Of a stretch of DNA of 22,124 nt, positions 1-10,120 are shown one piece after another. Numbering within the stretch: the first letter of the stretch is position 1; the number at the start of each line of letters is the position of its first letter. The position numbers and the translations under genes are program-made. A model generated the notes under the pieces. It saw only the letters and a list, made by a program, of their open reading frames with translations, did no database searches and was not told the DNA's origin. Origin of the DNA: Pleurotus ostreatus/Saccharomyces cerevisiae fusant (taxonomy: Eukaryota; Opisthokonta); assembly GCA_024196135.1 (NCBI GenBank), contig JAMQCK010000465.1:1-22124 (forward strand). Direction: 5' to 3'.

Positions 1-9
1 TATACCCAG

Positions 10-2090
10 CCTCGTCCTCGCCTCCCGCCTTTCCGAGGACTCTAACCACACTGTGCTCGTCCTCGAAGCAGGTGGCACTGGCGACGACGTCGCCGACCGC
101 ATCAGTACGTCTTGTCCGTTCACCCACAAACTTCCGCGGTGACTAACCCGCGCTGCAGACACTCCCGCGGAAACTTACCAGAATGGACTTGTCAAGTCCG
201 AATACGATTGGGCGTACACCACCACAGCCCAGAGTGGAATCAACGGTCATGAGGCTTCGTGGCCCCGTGGCAAGGTGCTGGGTGGCTCCTCCGGTACGCG
301 TCTATTCCCATCCCGACATGCTGTCCGCTCACACGTTCTGATATAGCCATCAACGGCATGTACATGGTGCGACCCTCCGAGGTCGAGATCAACGCCTGGC
401 ACGACATTGTGGCCGAGGACGACGAGGATGGTGCTCAGTACTGGACTTGGGACGCCCTTCACAAGGCGATGAACAAGGCCGAGACGTACAGCCCTCCGTC
501 AAGTGACATCTCGTCCCTCGCTCGCATCGATGACGACAGCAGCGTGCACGGCTCGGACGGACCTCTGCATGTTAGCTATCCCGGCTAGTGAGTCGTGCAT
601 CTCGCGTGTTCGAGGCGGCGACTGACCGTGTTCCTAGTTCATTCGAGGCTGTTTCACAATATCAGTCCGCCCTTGAGAGCCTCGGTGTCCCACACAACCC
701 GAGCCCGGATGGTGGCCAGACCCACGGCACCTTCGTCACGACTTCCTCTATCAACCCCGCCAACTGGACTCGCTCGTACTCCAGGTCCGCATACATCGAC
801 CCTCTACCGCCGCGCGACAACCTGCACGTCTTGCCAAATGCGCACGGCCTCAAGATCAACTTTGACACGAGTAACGCGGACAATGTCACGGCTACTGGCG
901 TCGATTACTCGACTGACTACGGCGTCTCAACCAAGACCGTGAAGGTCAACAAGGAGGTCATCCTCGCTGGCGGTGTCATTGGCAGCCCGCAGCTCCTCAT
1001 GGTCAGCGGTGTCGGTCCGTCAGATGTGCTCTCGAGTGCTGGCGTCGAAAAGGTCGTCGAGCTTCCGGGTGTCGGCAGCCATCTCATCGACCACTTGGGC
1101 AGCGCTATCATCTACTCGACCAGCGTCGACACTGCCGGCCACCTGTTCAAGAACGGCGAGGTAGGTAGCTTCCTGTGAAGCTGAGTATATGCGCTCTAAC
1201 TCTATGTGCAGACCTCTGCGGAGTTCCTCTCCTTCGTCAACTCTGCCACTGCCTACGTCAACATGACCGCCATCATGGGCGCCGAAGCTGTGGCGCAGCT
1301 CAAGAGCGACGTCCTCGGCGCGCTCGACGACTCGGTCAACAACCTCGTTGGCAGCTACCCTGACGAAGTCAAGGAGGGCTACAAGAGCATCTACCAGTTC
1401 TCTGCGAACATGCTCGACGAGACTGTTGGTGGCATCGAGCTCCTACTCAACCTCATGGGCGACGGCTACGTCGGTATCACCGCTGCCATCCAGCACCCAT
1501 TCTCCGAGGGCCGCCTCACGATCAACTCGACCTCCGCCTTCGACTACCCCGTCATCGACCCGCAGTACCTCTCGCACACCGCCGACCTCCAGATCCTCCG
1601 CGCGGGCTTCAAGTTTGCGCGCCAGGTCGCCAACAGCGACGCCCTCTCGAGCGTCTTCGGCGACGAGACCACGCCGGGCAGCAACGTTCAAACCGATGAC
1701 GACTGGGACGCGTGGATCAAGGACAACGTGTACACGGAGTACCACCCCTCGTCCACCTGCGCAATGATGCCGAAGGCCAAGGGCGGCGTCGTGGACGCGC
1801 GCCTGCGCGTGTACGGCACGGCGAACGTGCGCGTCGCGGACTCGTCCGTCTTCCCCGTCTCGCTCGCGTGCCACTTGATGGCGCCGACGTACGGCGTGGC
1901 GGAGCAGGCGGCGGACATCATCCGCGCGACGTACAACGGCGGCAGTGCGAGCGGGACGGGCACGGCGTCGGGCTCCGGGTCGGAGCAGACGAGCGACAGC
2001 CAGGACGACAATAACAATGGCGCGATGGCGGTGGGCCCGGCTGGGCTTGCGGTCGCGCTCTCGGCCGTCGTGGCGCTTATGGCGTTGTGA
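10..2090 (+). CDS. GMC-family FAD oxidoreductase (aryl-alcohol oxidase/glucose oxidase-like), GPI-anchored, 5' partial
   Basis: Five exons are visible: 10-104, 159-293, 347-587, 638-1160 and 1212-2090, about 623 residues; the start lies before the window and positions 1-9 look like an intron end. GMC enzymes oxidise alcohols or sugars with FAD and usually pass electrons to oxygen, giving H2O2. Seen directly: the strand-end motif VLVLEAGG (about 53-76), the GGSSAINGM loop (281 across the intron to 364), and the second GMC signature GSPQLLMVSGVGP near 980-1018. Near the C-terminus are YHPSSTCAMMP, with the likely catalytic His at 1743-1745, and a second active-site His in ACHLMAPTYG at 1872-1874. 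The tail is a Ser/Gly/Asp-rich linker, an NNNGA-like omega site and a hydrophobic end, as in a GPI signal, so the enzyme is probably held at the cell surface or wall. Family placement is firm; the substrate is not, since aryl alcohol, choline or sugar subtypes cannot be separated here. Confidence 0.93.
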
Positions 2091-3070
2091 GTCGACTGCG
2101 TCTAGACCGACTGAAATGTACTCCGCGACGCCGACGCCTCGCCTTGTCTCCGTCTGATGCACGGCACGACGTTCGACGCCTGGCACGATTTTCACGCCCC
2201 CACCCTACCTTACCGCCTTCCATTCTACACGCCATGTCTCGCCCCCTCCCACCTTACACCCCTCACCCCCTCTTACTTTGCCTTTGGGTATACCTATTGC
2301 CTCTCGGACACGAATTTTCCCTCTCCTACCCCCGCCACTCCCTCGGGCTCGAGGCTTGTTCCCTCGGGTCTGCTGTCTCTCTTGTAGGGCCCCGACCTTA
2401 TCCCTCTGGGCCCGACTCAATTATCTCTGACTCGGTTGTCCAGCTTGGACTGGACGGACATCGGCTTCGCGACCCACGCTGCTCTCCTAGGGACTCGCAC
2501 TATTTATTCCTCTCTCCTCCCTTACCTACCCACTACGCACGACTCCTGCGCCGTCGCCCGGTCGATACACGGCTGTGTGTTTGTACCGTCGGCGGGGCGC
2601 GGAGCCCCTGCCACCCTGTATCTAGCGGAATCGTATCTGCCTACTACACGGGATCGTAGCTACCACAAAGGATGGCTGCCTGCTTCTCCTGATCTCTCCC
2701 TGTCGCATGAGCTTTATCTTACGGTAGATCTACCTCACATATACGCACTATTCGACCTGTAGCATAATTGCTGTTGCCTGATTTACTCGTACTGTCTCTC
2801 GTTGGTGGAGGGGGGAGCTTGTACGACGCGGGGATACCTCTAGGGGTACCGAACATCGGTGGAGGAGAGATAGAAGAAGTGCACGAAGACTTTCTTTAGA
2901 TCTGCATACGACTACAAGAGAAATATACCCCTGCGAGCGAGTTTTGGTCAGAGCTCCAAAGATGTCGAAGATCGGATTGACTGATCAACAACCTCTCCAT
3001 CCTCTAAGCTCTGCCGCCGCCTGTCCACCCATCCCCCATACACCCTCCACACTGTATTCAACATGCAACG
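2091..3070. other. Convergent intergenic region, no gene seen
   Basis: This 980-bp stretch lies between the stop codons of two convergent genes. Positions about 2180-2560 are pyrimidine-rich on the plus strand, and the whole stretch carries open frames with no family resemblance. It most likely holds two 3' untranslated regions. No tRNA, repeat or transposon signature was found. Confidence 0.6.
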
Positions 3071-6009
3071 TCAAACCACATTCACCTTCAACCCGGGAAT
3101 CCCATTCAACAGCGACCTTCGCCTCAGCTCCTGCTTCCTCTCCGCCGACAGCCGCCAGATCGAGCCCTCGAGCCGCGCGAGCAGGTCGCGCACCTTCTGG
3201 AATTCCTTCGGGTTTTCCTTGATGTACTGCTTGATGTACATCTGGCCTTCGCGCTGGCGCTTGATTGCTTCGGTGGCGGCGTAGGGGTCGTTGGAGGTGG
3301 CGCGAGGGAGGGGGACGTCCTGGGGTAGAGGTGAGTGAGGGCTGTGCATGACCGACAAATGGGAACCATACCTCGGGGTTGGGCGCGTTTTTCAGGATGA
3401 TGTACGCGTCGACAATATTGCCGAACGAGCTCTCGTGCGTCATCTGCAGCTCGGCGAAGGCGATGATGGACTGGATGTTTTCTTTCAGGCGCATGAGGTT
3501 GTCTGTGTGCGCGATGAGTATACGCATATGCGAAATGAGCACGCGGTTGGGTCGCGTCAGGGGCACACGGGACAGAGGAACTAGACTGAAAATGAAGACG
3601 TACGATTCTCCCTGCAAATCTTGATGATCTCCAAATACGTCTCCAGCGCTTGCTGGTGGTCACCGGCGCGCTTGTGATACCAGGCGAGTTTGTAGCGATG
3701 TCTGATGCCATTCTCTGGATCTGGGTCGAGGCCGATGGCACGGCGGCAACAGGCGGCTGCGTCGCGGTATCTGGAAAAGGGAGGTTAGTGCACGGCTCAC
3801 AAGAGGACGCCTTTTTTCTGCTCTGAGGCGTGAGTAATGTATAGACACGTACTTGCTCACTTCCTCAAACGCTCCTGTCAGTTCCATCCACGACCGCGCG
3901 TCTCCCGGTCTGCGAGTTGTCAGCCATTGTGATCGACAAGTCACCTATGCCGAATAGACACACGCACTTGATCTCCGTCGACTTCCTATTATAATAGATC
4001 GCATAGATATGCAGCTTCAGCGCCGAGTACGAGCGTCCCAGGCCCGACCATGCGCGGTAGTCCTTCGCGTTCACGTCTGGGCGGTTCGTGAGTATATGTG
4101 CCTTTCACGAGCTCGCATCACTTCTTTGGAGTCGAGAAAGGATGGACATGCAATGTTTCAAGAAATGTGCACACATACCAATCGCCCGCCTATACGACTC
4201 AATCGCCGCATGGTAGTTCGCCATCTCGTAGTACTCGTGCCCCATGAGCGTCCACGCCGCGCCATACGTTCGGTCCAAGTAGGTCGCCTTGCGGAAGGCG
4301 CGGACGGCTTTCTCGTGTTCTTTGCGCGCGGAGTAGTGGTTGCCTGGGATGGGGTCGGGTCAGCAGGTTTCCCTCCGATGATACAGCGTCCGCCTTTCAA
4401 GTATCCAAGATTCCAAAATCGGACCCGTAACGCAAGAACGGCGAGGAAGAGCCAACTCACCCATCAAGCAATAATACTCCGGCCGATCCTGCGGCGCGCC
4501 CGCGAAATGCGCCGCCAGGTCCGCGATGCGCTTCTTCTTGTTCGCGAGCCAGAGCGTGCTCGCGTGCGCGTCGATGTCGTCGAGGCGGAAGGGCTCGGCG
4601 GCGAGGTTGGAGTCGAACTGCTTTTCGGCGTCGAGAAGGTCTATGTACTGCGTCAGAGCTCACTGGAATTTATTTAAGCCTAGGAGACCCTCACCTCTCG
4701 TATTCAACAACACCCTCGCCGCCTGCCCCGCCAGCCACGTACTATTACAAAAATACATCCTCCGCAAAGCGCACACCGCGTTGAAGTCACCCTGGCCCGA
4801 GTTGTAGAAGTCGTTGGCGACCTTGACGCGGAAGCAGATGGACATGGGGTGCTTGGGGTCGAGGGGGAGGGTGGTGAGGATGTGGTCGAGCTGGGAGGGG
4901 TGTTAGTTAGTTTTGTGTGAGTGAGTGAGTTGTGCGAGTATGGTGGGGTAGATTAAGAAGGGGGTTGGATGAGATGTGGAGTGGAAAAGAGAGGTTGAAT
5001 GTAGTGGAAAATGCGTATCGAAAACTCACCTCAGCATACGTCTGGATGGCGGAGCAGAGCAGCTCCCAAGCTGACCAATTCCACGGGCGAGTGGCGACAG
5101 ACGCGAGAGCGGCGCGCATGCAGTCATGGCGGCGCGATAGGCGATAGTAGATGATTCCTTTCCTGCGCGAGATTAGCGTCTGGTGCTTCATATATGCGCA
5201 TATATACCTACAAAAAGAGTATCCACGGATCCTCTGATTCAGTCGTGAACTCCACCAGCTCGTGAAGGTCATTGTTAATTGGTGCAGGCGGCTGTTCGCG
5301 GGAAGCTAGGTGAGTAGCACACACATGATTCAGTAGTCGGTAGGAAAAGGTCACAATTGAGCGCGCTTACTACTAAGCTTCCACCACTGCAACTGCGCCA
5401 CCCTCTCACTCTCCAAATATCGCGCATACAGCCGGAGGAACACGGCCTTCGGGCTCTCGCAGTCCCGCAAGATCGTCGCCACCCGCTGGAACTCCTTCGC
5501 GTCGAACACCTGGCGGGCGTAGGCGAAGAAGTCTTCCTCTTCTTGGTCTTCGGGGTCGGAGATTTCTGTGTCTGGGATTATGGTTGAGCCAGTTGGTTCG
5601 TACGGGTTGTGGGAAGGGAGACATGGTTTGTGGGAGGGAGGACAGGGAAAGCGAGCCGCGTATACGCGCTGATATGTCAACGGAAGCAGGTCTGAGGGTT
5701 ATCTCCGCATACTGCTCTCCCTTCACGGACTGGGTTCACCCGCGTACTAGACTCCTTTCGCACACCGAAGTAGACTTACTCTGCATCCGCATACTCAGGT
5801 CCTCTGCCCCGCCACCTGCCGCTCTTCGCCGCTCCGGCGGGATAGCGTTCAGCATATCTGTTGCCCTAGACTCAGATATGTATCGCGATTGATCTGTCCA
5901 CTTAGGGAGCTGCGTACCATTTCGTGGAAACAATCAACCCGCGTTCCGAGGACTCTTTGATTGAGAGTCGGAGTTCTCTTATCCAGGAAGGGAGGGGGTC
6001 GGTGGACAT
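3071..6009 (-). CDS. Cdc23/Apc8-like TPR subunit of the anaphase-promoting complex
   Basis: Thirteen exons, read from the right: 6009-5918, 5865-5780, 5691-5371, 5305-5212, 5162-5030, 4890-4695, 4640-4461, 4343-4179, 4076-3968, 3909-3853, 3770-3604, 3502-3372, 3319-3071. They total 1980 nt, 659 residues. The N-terminus ([20 protein letters not shown]) fits the Apc8/Cdc23 N-terminal domain, followed by [15 protein letters not shown] and [10 protein letters not shown]. Tandem TPRs follow: [40 protein letters not shown] and [20 protein letters not shown]. The family builds the TPR arch of the APC/C, the ubiquitin ligase that drives anaphase and mitotic exit in the nucleus. The start was chosen because its first codons splice in frame into the conserved helix. 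The intron between exons 2 and 3 (5779-5692) is the least certain. The C-terminal third departs from the usual Cdc23 pattern and ends in a charged helix ([20 protein letters not shown]). It may therefore be a diverged paralogue rather than the canonical subunit. Confidence 0.82.
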
Positions 6010-6082
6010 TTCGTTTACTTTAGATAGTTCCTCAGATTATTTTCGCAGAGTTCGTGCACTCAAGGGCATCAGTCGACGCCGG

Positions 6083-6123
6083 ACGCGTCGAAGTTCGAGA
6101 CAAGACGCGAGAGACGCGTCTTG
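6083..6123. promoter_or_regulatory. Two MluI-box (ACGCGT) motifs, one inside a perfect inverted repeat, upstream of the Apc8-like gene
   Basis: ACGCGT occurs at 6083-6088 and 6114-6119. The second overlaps an inverted repeat with 9-bp arms, CAAGACGCG at 6101-6109 and CGCGTCTTG at 6115-6123, around AGAGA. The elements lie about 74-115 bp before the start codon at 6009. In yeasts ACGCGT is the MBF (Mbp1/Swi6) site for G1/S genes; that use here is inference. The hexamer also occurs elsewhere in this GC-rich window, so chance is possible. Confidence 0.4.
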
Positions 6124-6497
6124 ACATCACGCGCCGTGCGATCCGCGTGCCAGGTCACGCTCTCGGCGACTGCCGGGAGTGGACCCACAGATTCACACAT
6201 CGCCCTGTTGAACAGTTGACTTCAGTTTGATGGCCTCGACCCTCGTTCGCTCTGATGACTTCAGTACTATGCAGCGCCTTTCATATCCACTTCCTTGTGA
6301 CCCTCCCGCGGTTATGGCTCTCCCGCGCGCAGTAGGGTCCTGGCGTAACCTGGCCGTAACCAGTGCCTCATCACCACGAGAACCCAACCCTATTCTATGG
6401 AGATTGCTGGCTACGTAGCAAACGACGCCCGTGTTCATGCGGTGAGGAGACGATGATGCGTGTAGGTGCGACAGAAATCGTCACTGAACGCTGAGGT

Positions 6498-6529
6498 CGT
6501 CACCAACCCCCGTATTCCGACCGTATAAG
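6498..6529 (+). promoter_or_regulatory. Promoter module: CGTCACCAACCCC plus TATA-like box
   Basis: CGTCACCAACCCC at 6498-6510 is followed 14 nt later by TATAAG at 6524-6529, about 95 bp before the ATG at 6623. The downstream paralogue has nearly the same arrangement at 7500-7526, which suggests a retained functional promoter. CGTCA resembles half of a CRE/ATF site; the factor is unknown. Confidence 0.45.
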
Positions 6530-6622
6530 ACCTCTGCGCTTCGAGGTGAAAAATCCAACAACTCGATCTTACCCACCGAACCAGCTCCCACCACCACCAA
6601 CGAGCAACCGTAGTTTACTATC

Positions 6623-7034
6623 ATGGACTTCTTGAAGGGCAAGTCTTCCGGCAACGAGACGCAGGAGCGCCACGGCGGTGGTGGCGGCGGCCTCATGGAC
6701 AAGGCCAACAACAGCCTCGGCGGCGGCCAGAAGGGCGAGCAGAATGAGGGTGAGCATCTCTTCCATCTGTAGACCCAAGACCGTCCTTGCTGACTATCCC
6801 TCTCAGACGCCCTCGATAAGGGTCAGTTGCGCAAGCCCGATTTAGCATCCCACACGTCGTGACTGACGAACCCCTCCTCCTCCAGGCGTCGACTTCGCCC
6901 AGGAGCGCATGGGCCAGGGCCAGCAGAACGACGAGTCCGCTGTCGAGCAGGCGAAGGACGAGCAGATCTCGGACGGCATCCGTCGGGGCTTCAAGAGCGC
7001 CACGGGCAAGGATGTCCCCATCCAGGATAAATAG
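6623..7034 (+). CDS. Small Gly-rich, possibly stress-associated protein, paralogue A
   Basis: Three exons, 6623-6749, 6807-6821 and 6886-7034, give 96 residues. The order is a short N-terminus (MDFLKGKSS), a Gly-rich linker with GGGLMDKANNSLGGG, the micro-exon peptide DALDKG, then a charged C-terminal module with VDFAQERMGQGQQNDESAVE, AKDEQISDGIRRGFKSATGK and a final DK. I see no signal peptide or membrane segment, so it is probably cytosolic or nuclear. Small fungal proteins of this layout are common and some are annotated as DNA-damage or stress responsive; that is recollection of a family pattern, and no biochemical role is shown here. The start is supported because the downstream paralogue begins with the same MDFL. 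It and the next gene are clearly a tandem duplication. The middle exon is only 15 nt, so automatic annotation may miss it. Confidence 0.85.
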
Positions 7035-7336
7035 ATCTTTGGAGAGGGCGACTTGAATTACTCACTGCGGAATTGTACTACTATATCTGTATAACAATGG
7101 ATGAATAGCGCGCTCGTCGTGTTGAACTCGAAGCTTGGACTTGCTCTGCGTGCGCCTTGCAAAGAAGTAGGAGAAGCTACGGTGATACTCTGACAGATAT
7201 CCAAAAAAGCCAGAGAGGAGGCTGTATACCCTGCCAGAACTTGTTGAGCACGGCCATGGCCGTCGAACGATGCACTCGTCCCAAACGAACAAACACGTCC
7301 AAACCGACGCCCACCAACTTCGAATCCCAATCTCCC

Positions 7337-7344
7337 TGACGTCA
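7337..7344. promoter_or_regulatory. Palindromic CRE/ATF-like site TGACGTCA
   Basis: A perfect 8-bp TGACGTCA lies about 305 bp before the ATG of paralogue B, six bases after a CCAAT box. In fungi this is the classic target of Atf1/Sko1-type bZIP stress regulators. A functional role here is inference. Confidence 0.4.
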
Positions 7345-7499
7345 CCGCGCATCCTGCCGTACCGCCTTTCCTCCAGGGCGCAGCACCGGCGTAACCAGGG
7401 GTCGAGTACGCATCGCCTGACACCAGTAGCGCGCGGAGCGCCTCCAACGCCGGCTACGACCATGAAGGGACGAATGCCAAGGGCGATGATGCATGGGAA

Positions 7500-7526
7500 C
7501 GTCACCACCCCACTCGCGCTCTTATA
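7500..7526 (+). promoter_or_regulatory. Promoter module: CGTCACCACCCC plus TATA-like box
   Basis: CGTCACCACCCC at 7500-7511 is followed 11 nt later by TATA at 7523-7526, about 125 bp before the ATG at 7649. It matches the module in front of the upstream paralogue in sequence and spacing. Confidence 0.45.
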
Positions 7527-7648
7527 GCTGGCGTTTGGATGGCTGTGGGCTTCATAACTACCCACCTACACGAACAACCGCACTCACCTACACGCATAAA
7601 TCACCCACCCGCCACCACCTTAACGAACACATAACCACTCATTCCACC

Positions 7649-8169
7649 ATGGACTTCCTCAACAGCCTTAACAAGAACAAGTCGTCCGAGCAATCCACGA
7701 CCACCCAACACTCCTCTGGCGGCGGCTTCATGGACAAGATCAACAACGGGCTCGGCGGTGGGCAGTCGGGGGAGAAGAAGGAGGGTGAGTAGATAGTTGG
7801 TTTGGGCGTGTGTAGGGAAGGGAGATGCTGACGAGGACTGATAGACGCACTTGATAAGGGTTAGTTGCAGCTTGATCAACTCCTTGCATATGACCACACC
7901 CTATCTTCTTTCCTCATCCCCCGTCCCACTCCCTCTCACTCCTCCCCTTTACCCCCCCCCCTCACCCCTTCCTTTCCTTCCCTCCTCCCCCGCACACCCT
8001 AATTCATCTCCCAGGCGTCGACTGGGTCCAAGAACACGTCCTCGGCCAGGGCCCCCAAACCAACGAGTCCGCACTCGAGCAGGCGAAGGACGAGCAGATC
8101 TCTGACGCGATCCGCCGCGGGTACAAGAGCACGACGGGGAAGGAGTTCCCGGTGGCGGATAAGTCGTGA
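7649..8169 (+). CDS. Small Gly-rich, possibly stress-associated protein, paralogue B
   Basis: Three exons, 7649-7784, 7845-7859 and 8015-8169, give 101 residues. It mirrors paralogue A: MDFLNSLNKNKSS, GGGFMDKINNGLGGGQSGEK, the 15-nt micro-exon giving DALDKG, then VDWVQEHVLGQG and AKDEQISDAIRRGYKSTTGK, ending ADKS. Both intron positions and phases are identical to A, so the copies arose by tandem duplication after the introns were in place. Intron 2 is longer (155 nt) and almost pure pyrimidine, with a run of nine or more C near 7951-7961. No signal peptide or membrane segment is visible. The function is unknown; the upstream CRE-like site and shared promoter module would fit stress induction. 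Confidence 0.85.
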
Positions 8170-8361
8170 AGGCGGTTTGGGAGGGGATGGGAGAAGGGAG
8201 GATGGAGAAATGGACAATCAAAGTGTACTTATCATGGACGTGTGTGATCTGCATAAACGACGATGAGTCGCGACAAGTCGCGCGCATGTTGACGACTGAA
8301 ATCGGAGTCGCAACGAGTGCAATAAAGCAAGACAACAAGAAAACAATGTAGGCTTCGCTCA

Positions 8362-10120
8362 TCATCCATAAAGACGTCGCGTCGCTACATCCCGTGGTAT
8401 CAAGTCGAGCGTGCTCCTGTCCACGTTCCCAAAGTCGCGGCTGATGATCTTTCGTGACCGAAGTTCCCTCAACGCGTATCGGAGGTGCAGGGCGTATAGG
8501 GCGTCCTTTGCCTGGATGCACGGTTAGTTGAAGGGGGAGGGATAATGATAGGAGCGTTCTACGTACCACCATGAATATCCCCAACCCGAGGATGTTGCGG
8601 AACCTACGAGGACGAAGTCAGTCTACGTCCAAGAGCGATACGTCGTACTAACTCACCACACCGGATCCGTACTCGCCCACAACCCCGTCCCGCCCCAAAA
8701 CGCGCGAAAGAACGCCGTGATCGAGCTCACATCCTCCCCCCTCCCCGCCCCTGTCATCCAGGAGTCGCCCGCCGTCTTCCAAAAGTCCAGAGGCGTTAGC
8801 ACCGGCGCCGGCACCACCGCGAACGGGTCCAGCGCTGGCTTAATCCCCAGCCCCGTCTTCAACCACGACGCATGCCTCGCCGCTTCGCCTAGCAGCCACC
8901 CCATCCCATTCGCGTAGAAGGGCGTGAGGAGGGAGTGGCCCAGGCGCGCGAGCCAGCCGGCGCGACCTAGGCGGCGTTGCAAGGCGACGGCTTCGTCTGC
9001 TTCGTCGTTCTCCGCGTCCCCTTCGTTGTCCGAGTCGTCGGAATCCGAGTCCTCGACGAGCTGCCGCAATGCGTTCTCCGCGGTGCTCTCCCGACTCGGC
9101 AAGCCCGCAATCCGTCTAATCATCCGTCCCCTTACTAGCGAATACCCAAACCTCGCGCCCGGAATCCCCAAAAAGTGCACGAAGCCCGGCGACGGCGGCC
9201 ACGCCGCGGTCGCACCGCGCGGAAACGCGTCCGCGCGACCGAAAGACATCAGGGTACGCCGCACAGTACGGTGCGCGGCCGCGGTCGATGCGGGCCAGAT
9301 GAGGAAGGCGGGGAGGGGGTCCCAAAGGATGTTGGCGATGGAGAGGTAGGAGCCGAGGAGGGCGTTGAGGGGGATCCAGGGGAGGCGGATGAAGGCCTCC
9401 CAGGGCCAGACGAGGGTGTCGTCGGAGAGGAGGATTTGGTACATTCTGGGTGGGACGGGGTTAGTGGGGGCGGGGAGAGGGGCGGGGAGGGAGAGATGGA
9501 ACGCACTCTTCGCCGATGTAGAGGCGGATGGAGGCGGCGCCGTAGGCAATGAAGACGGTGTATATTGCTGTGGGTATGAGTAAGTTGGTGCGGATTTGAT
9601 TGTAATGATCACTCACATCGTCCGAAAGACAATAACGAGCCCACTACCAATGCCCTCATGCCAATCTGCACGACGCCTTCGACGACCTTATTCCCCAGAT
9701 CGAGGACCTTGAGTAGTCGCGAGGGCGCGCTATGATTGACCGCGAAGGTGTAGACTTCGTTGCATTGTGGACAGCGGACCTCCATCTTGTACGGGTCTGG
9801 CGCTTTGGGGAGGTGGACAGCGTTGATCCAGTTCACGAGGCAGGTGCGATGCGCTAGCAATGTGCAGCGACATGGGTGGACACAGGTGTTGGAAGGATTA
9901 CTGTTAGCTGTGACAAGGTCAGTGTCTGAGGGTACTGTAGTGCACTGTACTACGCACCGTTGAACCTCTCCTCCTGCTGGCATATAAAGCATGTTCGGCG
10001 CTAGGCAAGCGGACGAGCGTCAACGCGGACTCCATGGCAATCCATTCTTCTCACACTGAGCTGTTCCACGCGTATTTCAGAACCTGATATCGATGCTGCA
10101 GTTTCAGGAGAGTCTGGCAT
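8362..10120 (-). CDS. RING-CH (MARCH-type) membrane protein, probable E3 ubiquitin ligase
   Basis: Seven exons, read from the right: 10120-10055, 10000-9954, 9900-9617, 9567-9507, 9445-8657, 8603-8567, 8511-8362; 1434 nt, 477 residues. A C4HC3 zinc-binding RING-CH domain is at about residues 26-84: C26 and C29 in TCFIC, C48 and C50 in HPCRC, H55 and C58 in AHRTC, C81 and C84 in CPQC. The spacing between the middle Cys pair and the His is short, as in other fungal members. Hydrophobic segments follow (IGMRALVVGSLLSFGRSIY, TVFIAYGAASIRL, WIPLNALLGSYLSIANILW), so it should sit in a membrane with the RING in the cytosol. A strongly acidic stretch (VEDSDSDDSDNEGDAEND) lies in exon 5. The family recruits E2 enzymes to ubiquitylate membrane proteins. 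The ATG was chosen because its exon ends in phase with the exon opening RRTC. The intron-2 donor at 9953 is inferred from frame. Confidence 0.85.

Larger units (their letters stand above)
6010..6622. other. Divergent intergenic region (shared promoter span)
   Basis: The 613 bp between two divergent start codons hold the MluI-box cluster near the left gene and a TATA-containing module near the right gene. No coding sequence is evident. Confidence 0.6.
7035..7648. other. Intergenic region between the tandem paralogues
   Basis: The 614 bp contain the 3' end of paralogue A and the promoter of paralogue B, with CCAAT at 7327-7331, a palindromic CRE-like site and a TATA-like box. Open frames here have no family resemblance. 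Confidence 0.55.

Noticed and set aside
1443..2195. Long minus-strand open frame of 250 codons
   Set aside because: It is antisense to the conserved GMC C-terminal domain and is Arg/Val-rich as expected of a shadow frame in GC-rich coding DNA.
2087..2659. 190-codon open frame after the GMC stop
   Set aside because: Low-complexity Pro/Ser/Leu translation of a pyrimidine-rich 3' region, with no domain.
4915..4932. GTGA short tandem repeat
   Set aside because: A few units within an intron of the Apc8-like gene; an ordinary microsatellite.
7062..7565. Minus-strand open frame of 167 codons between the paralogues
   Set aside because: No recognisable domain; it covers the probable promoter and 3' UTR of the flanking genes.
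9175..9552. Plus-strand frame over the RING-CH gene
   Set aside because: Arg/Gly-rich antisense shadow of exon 5.
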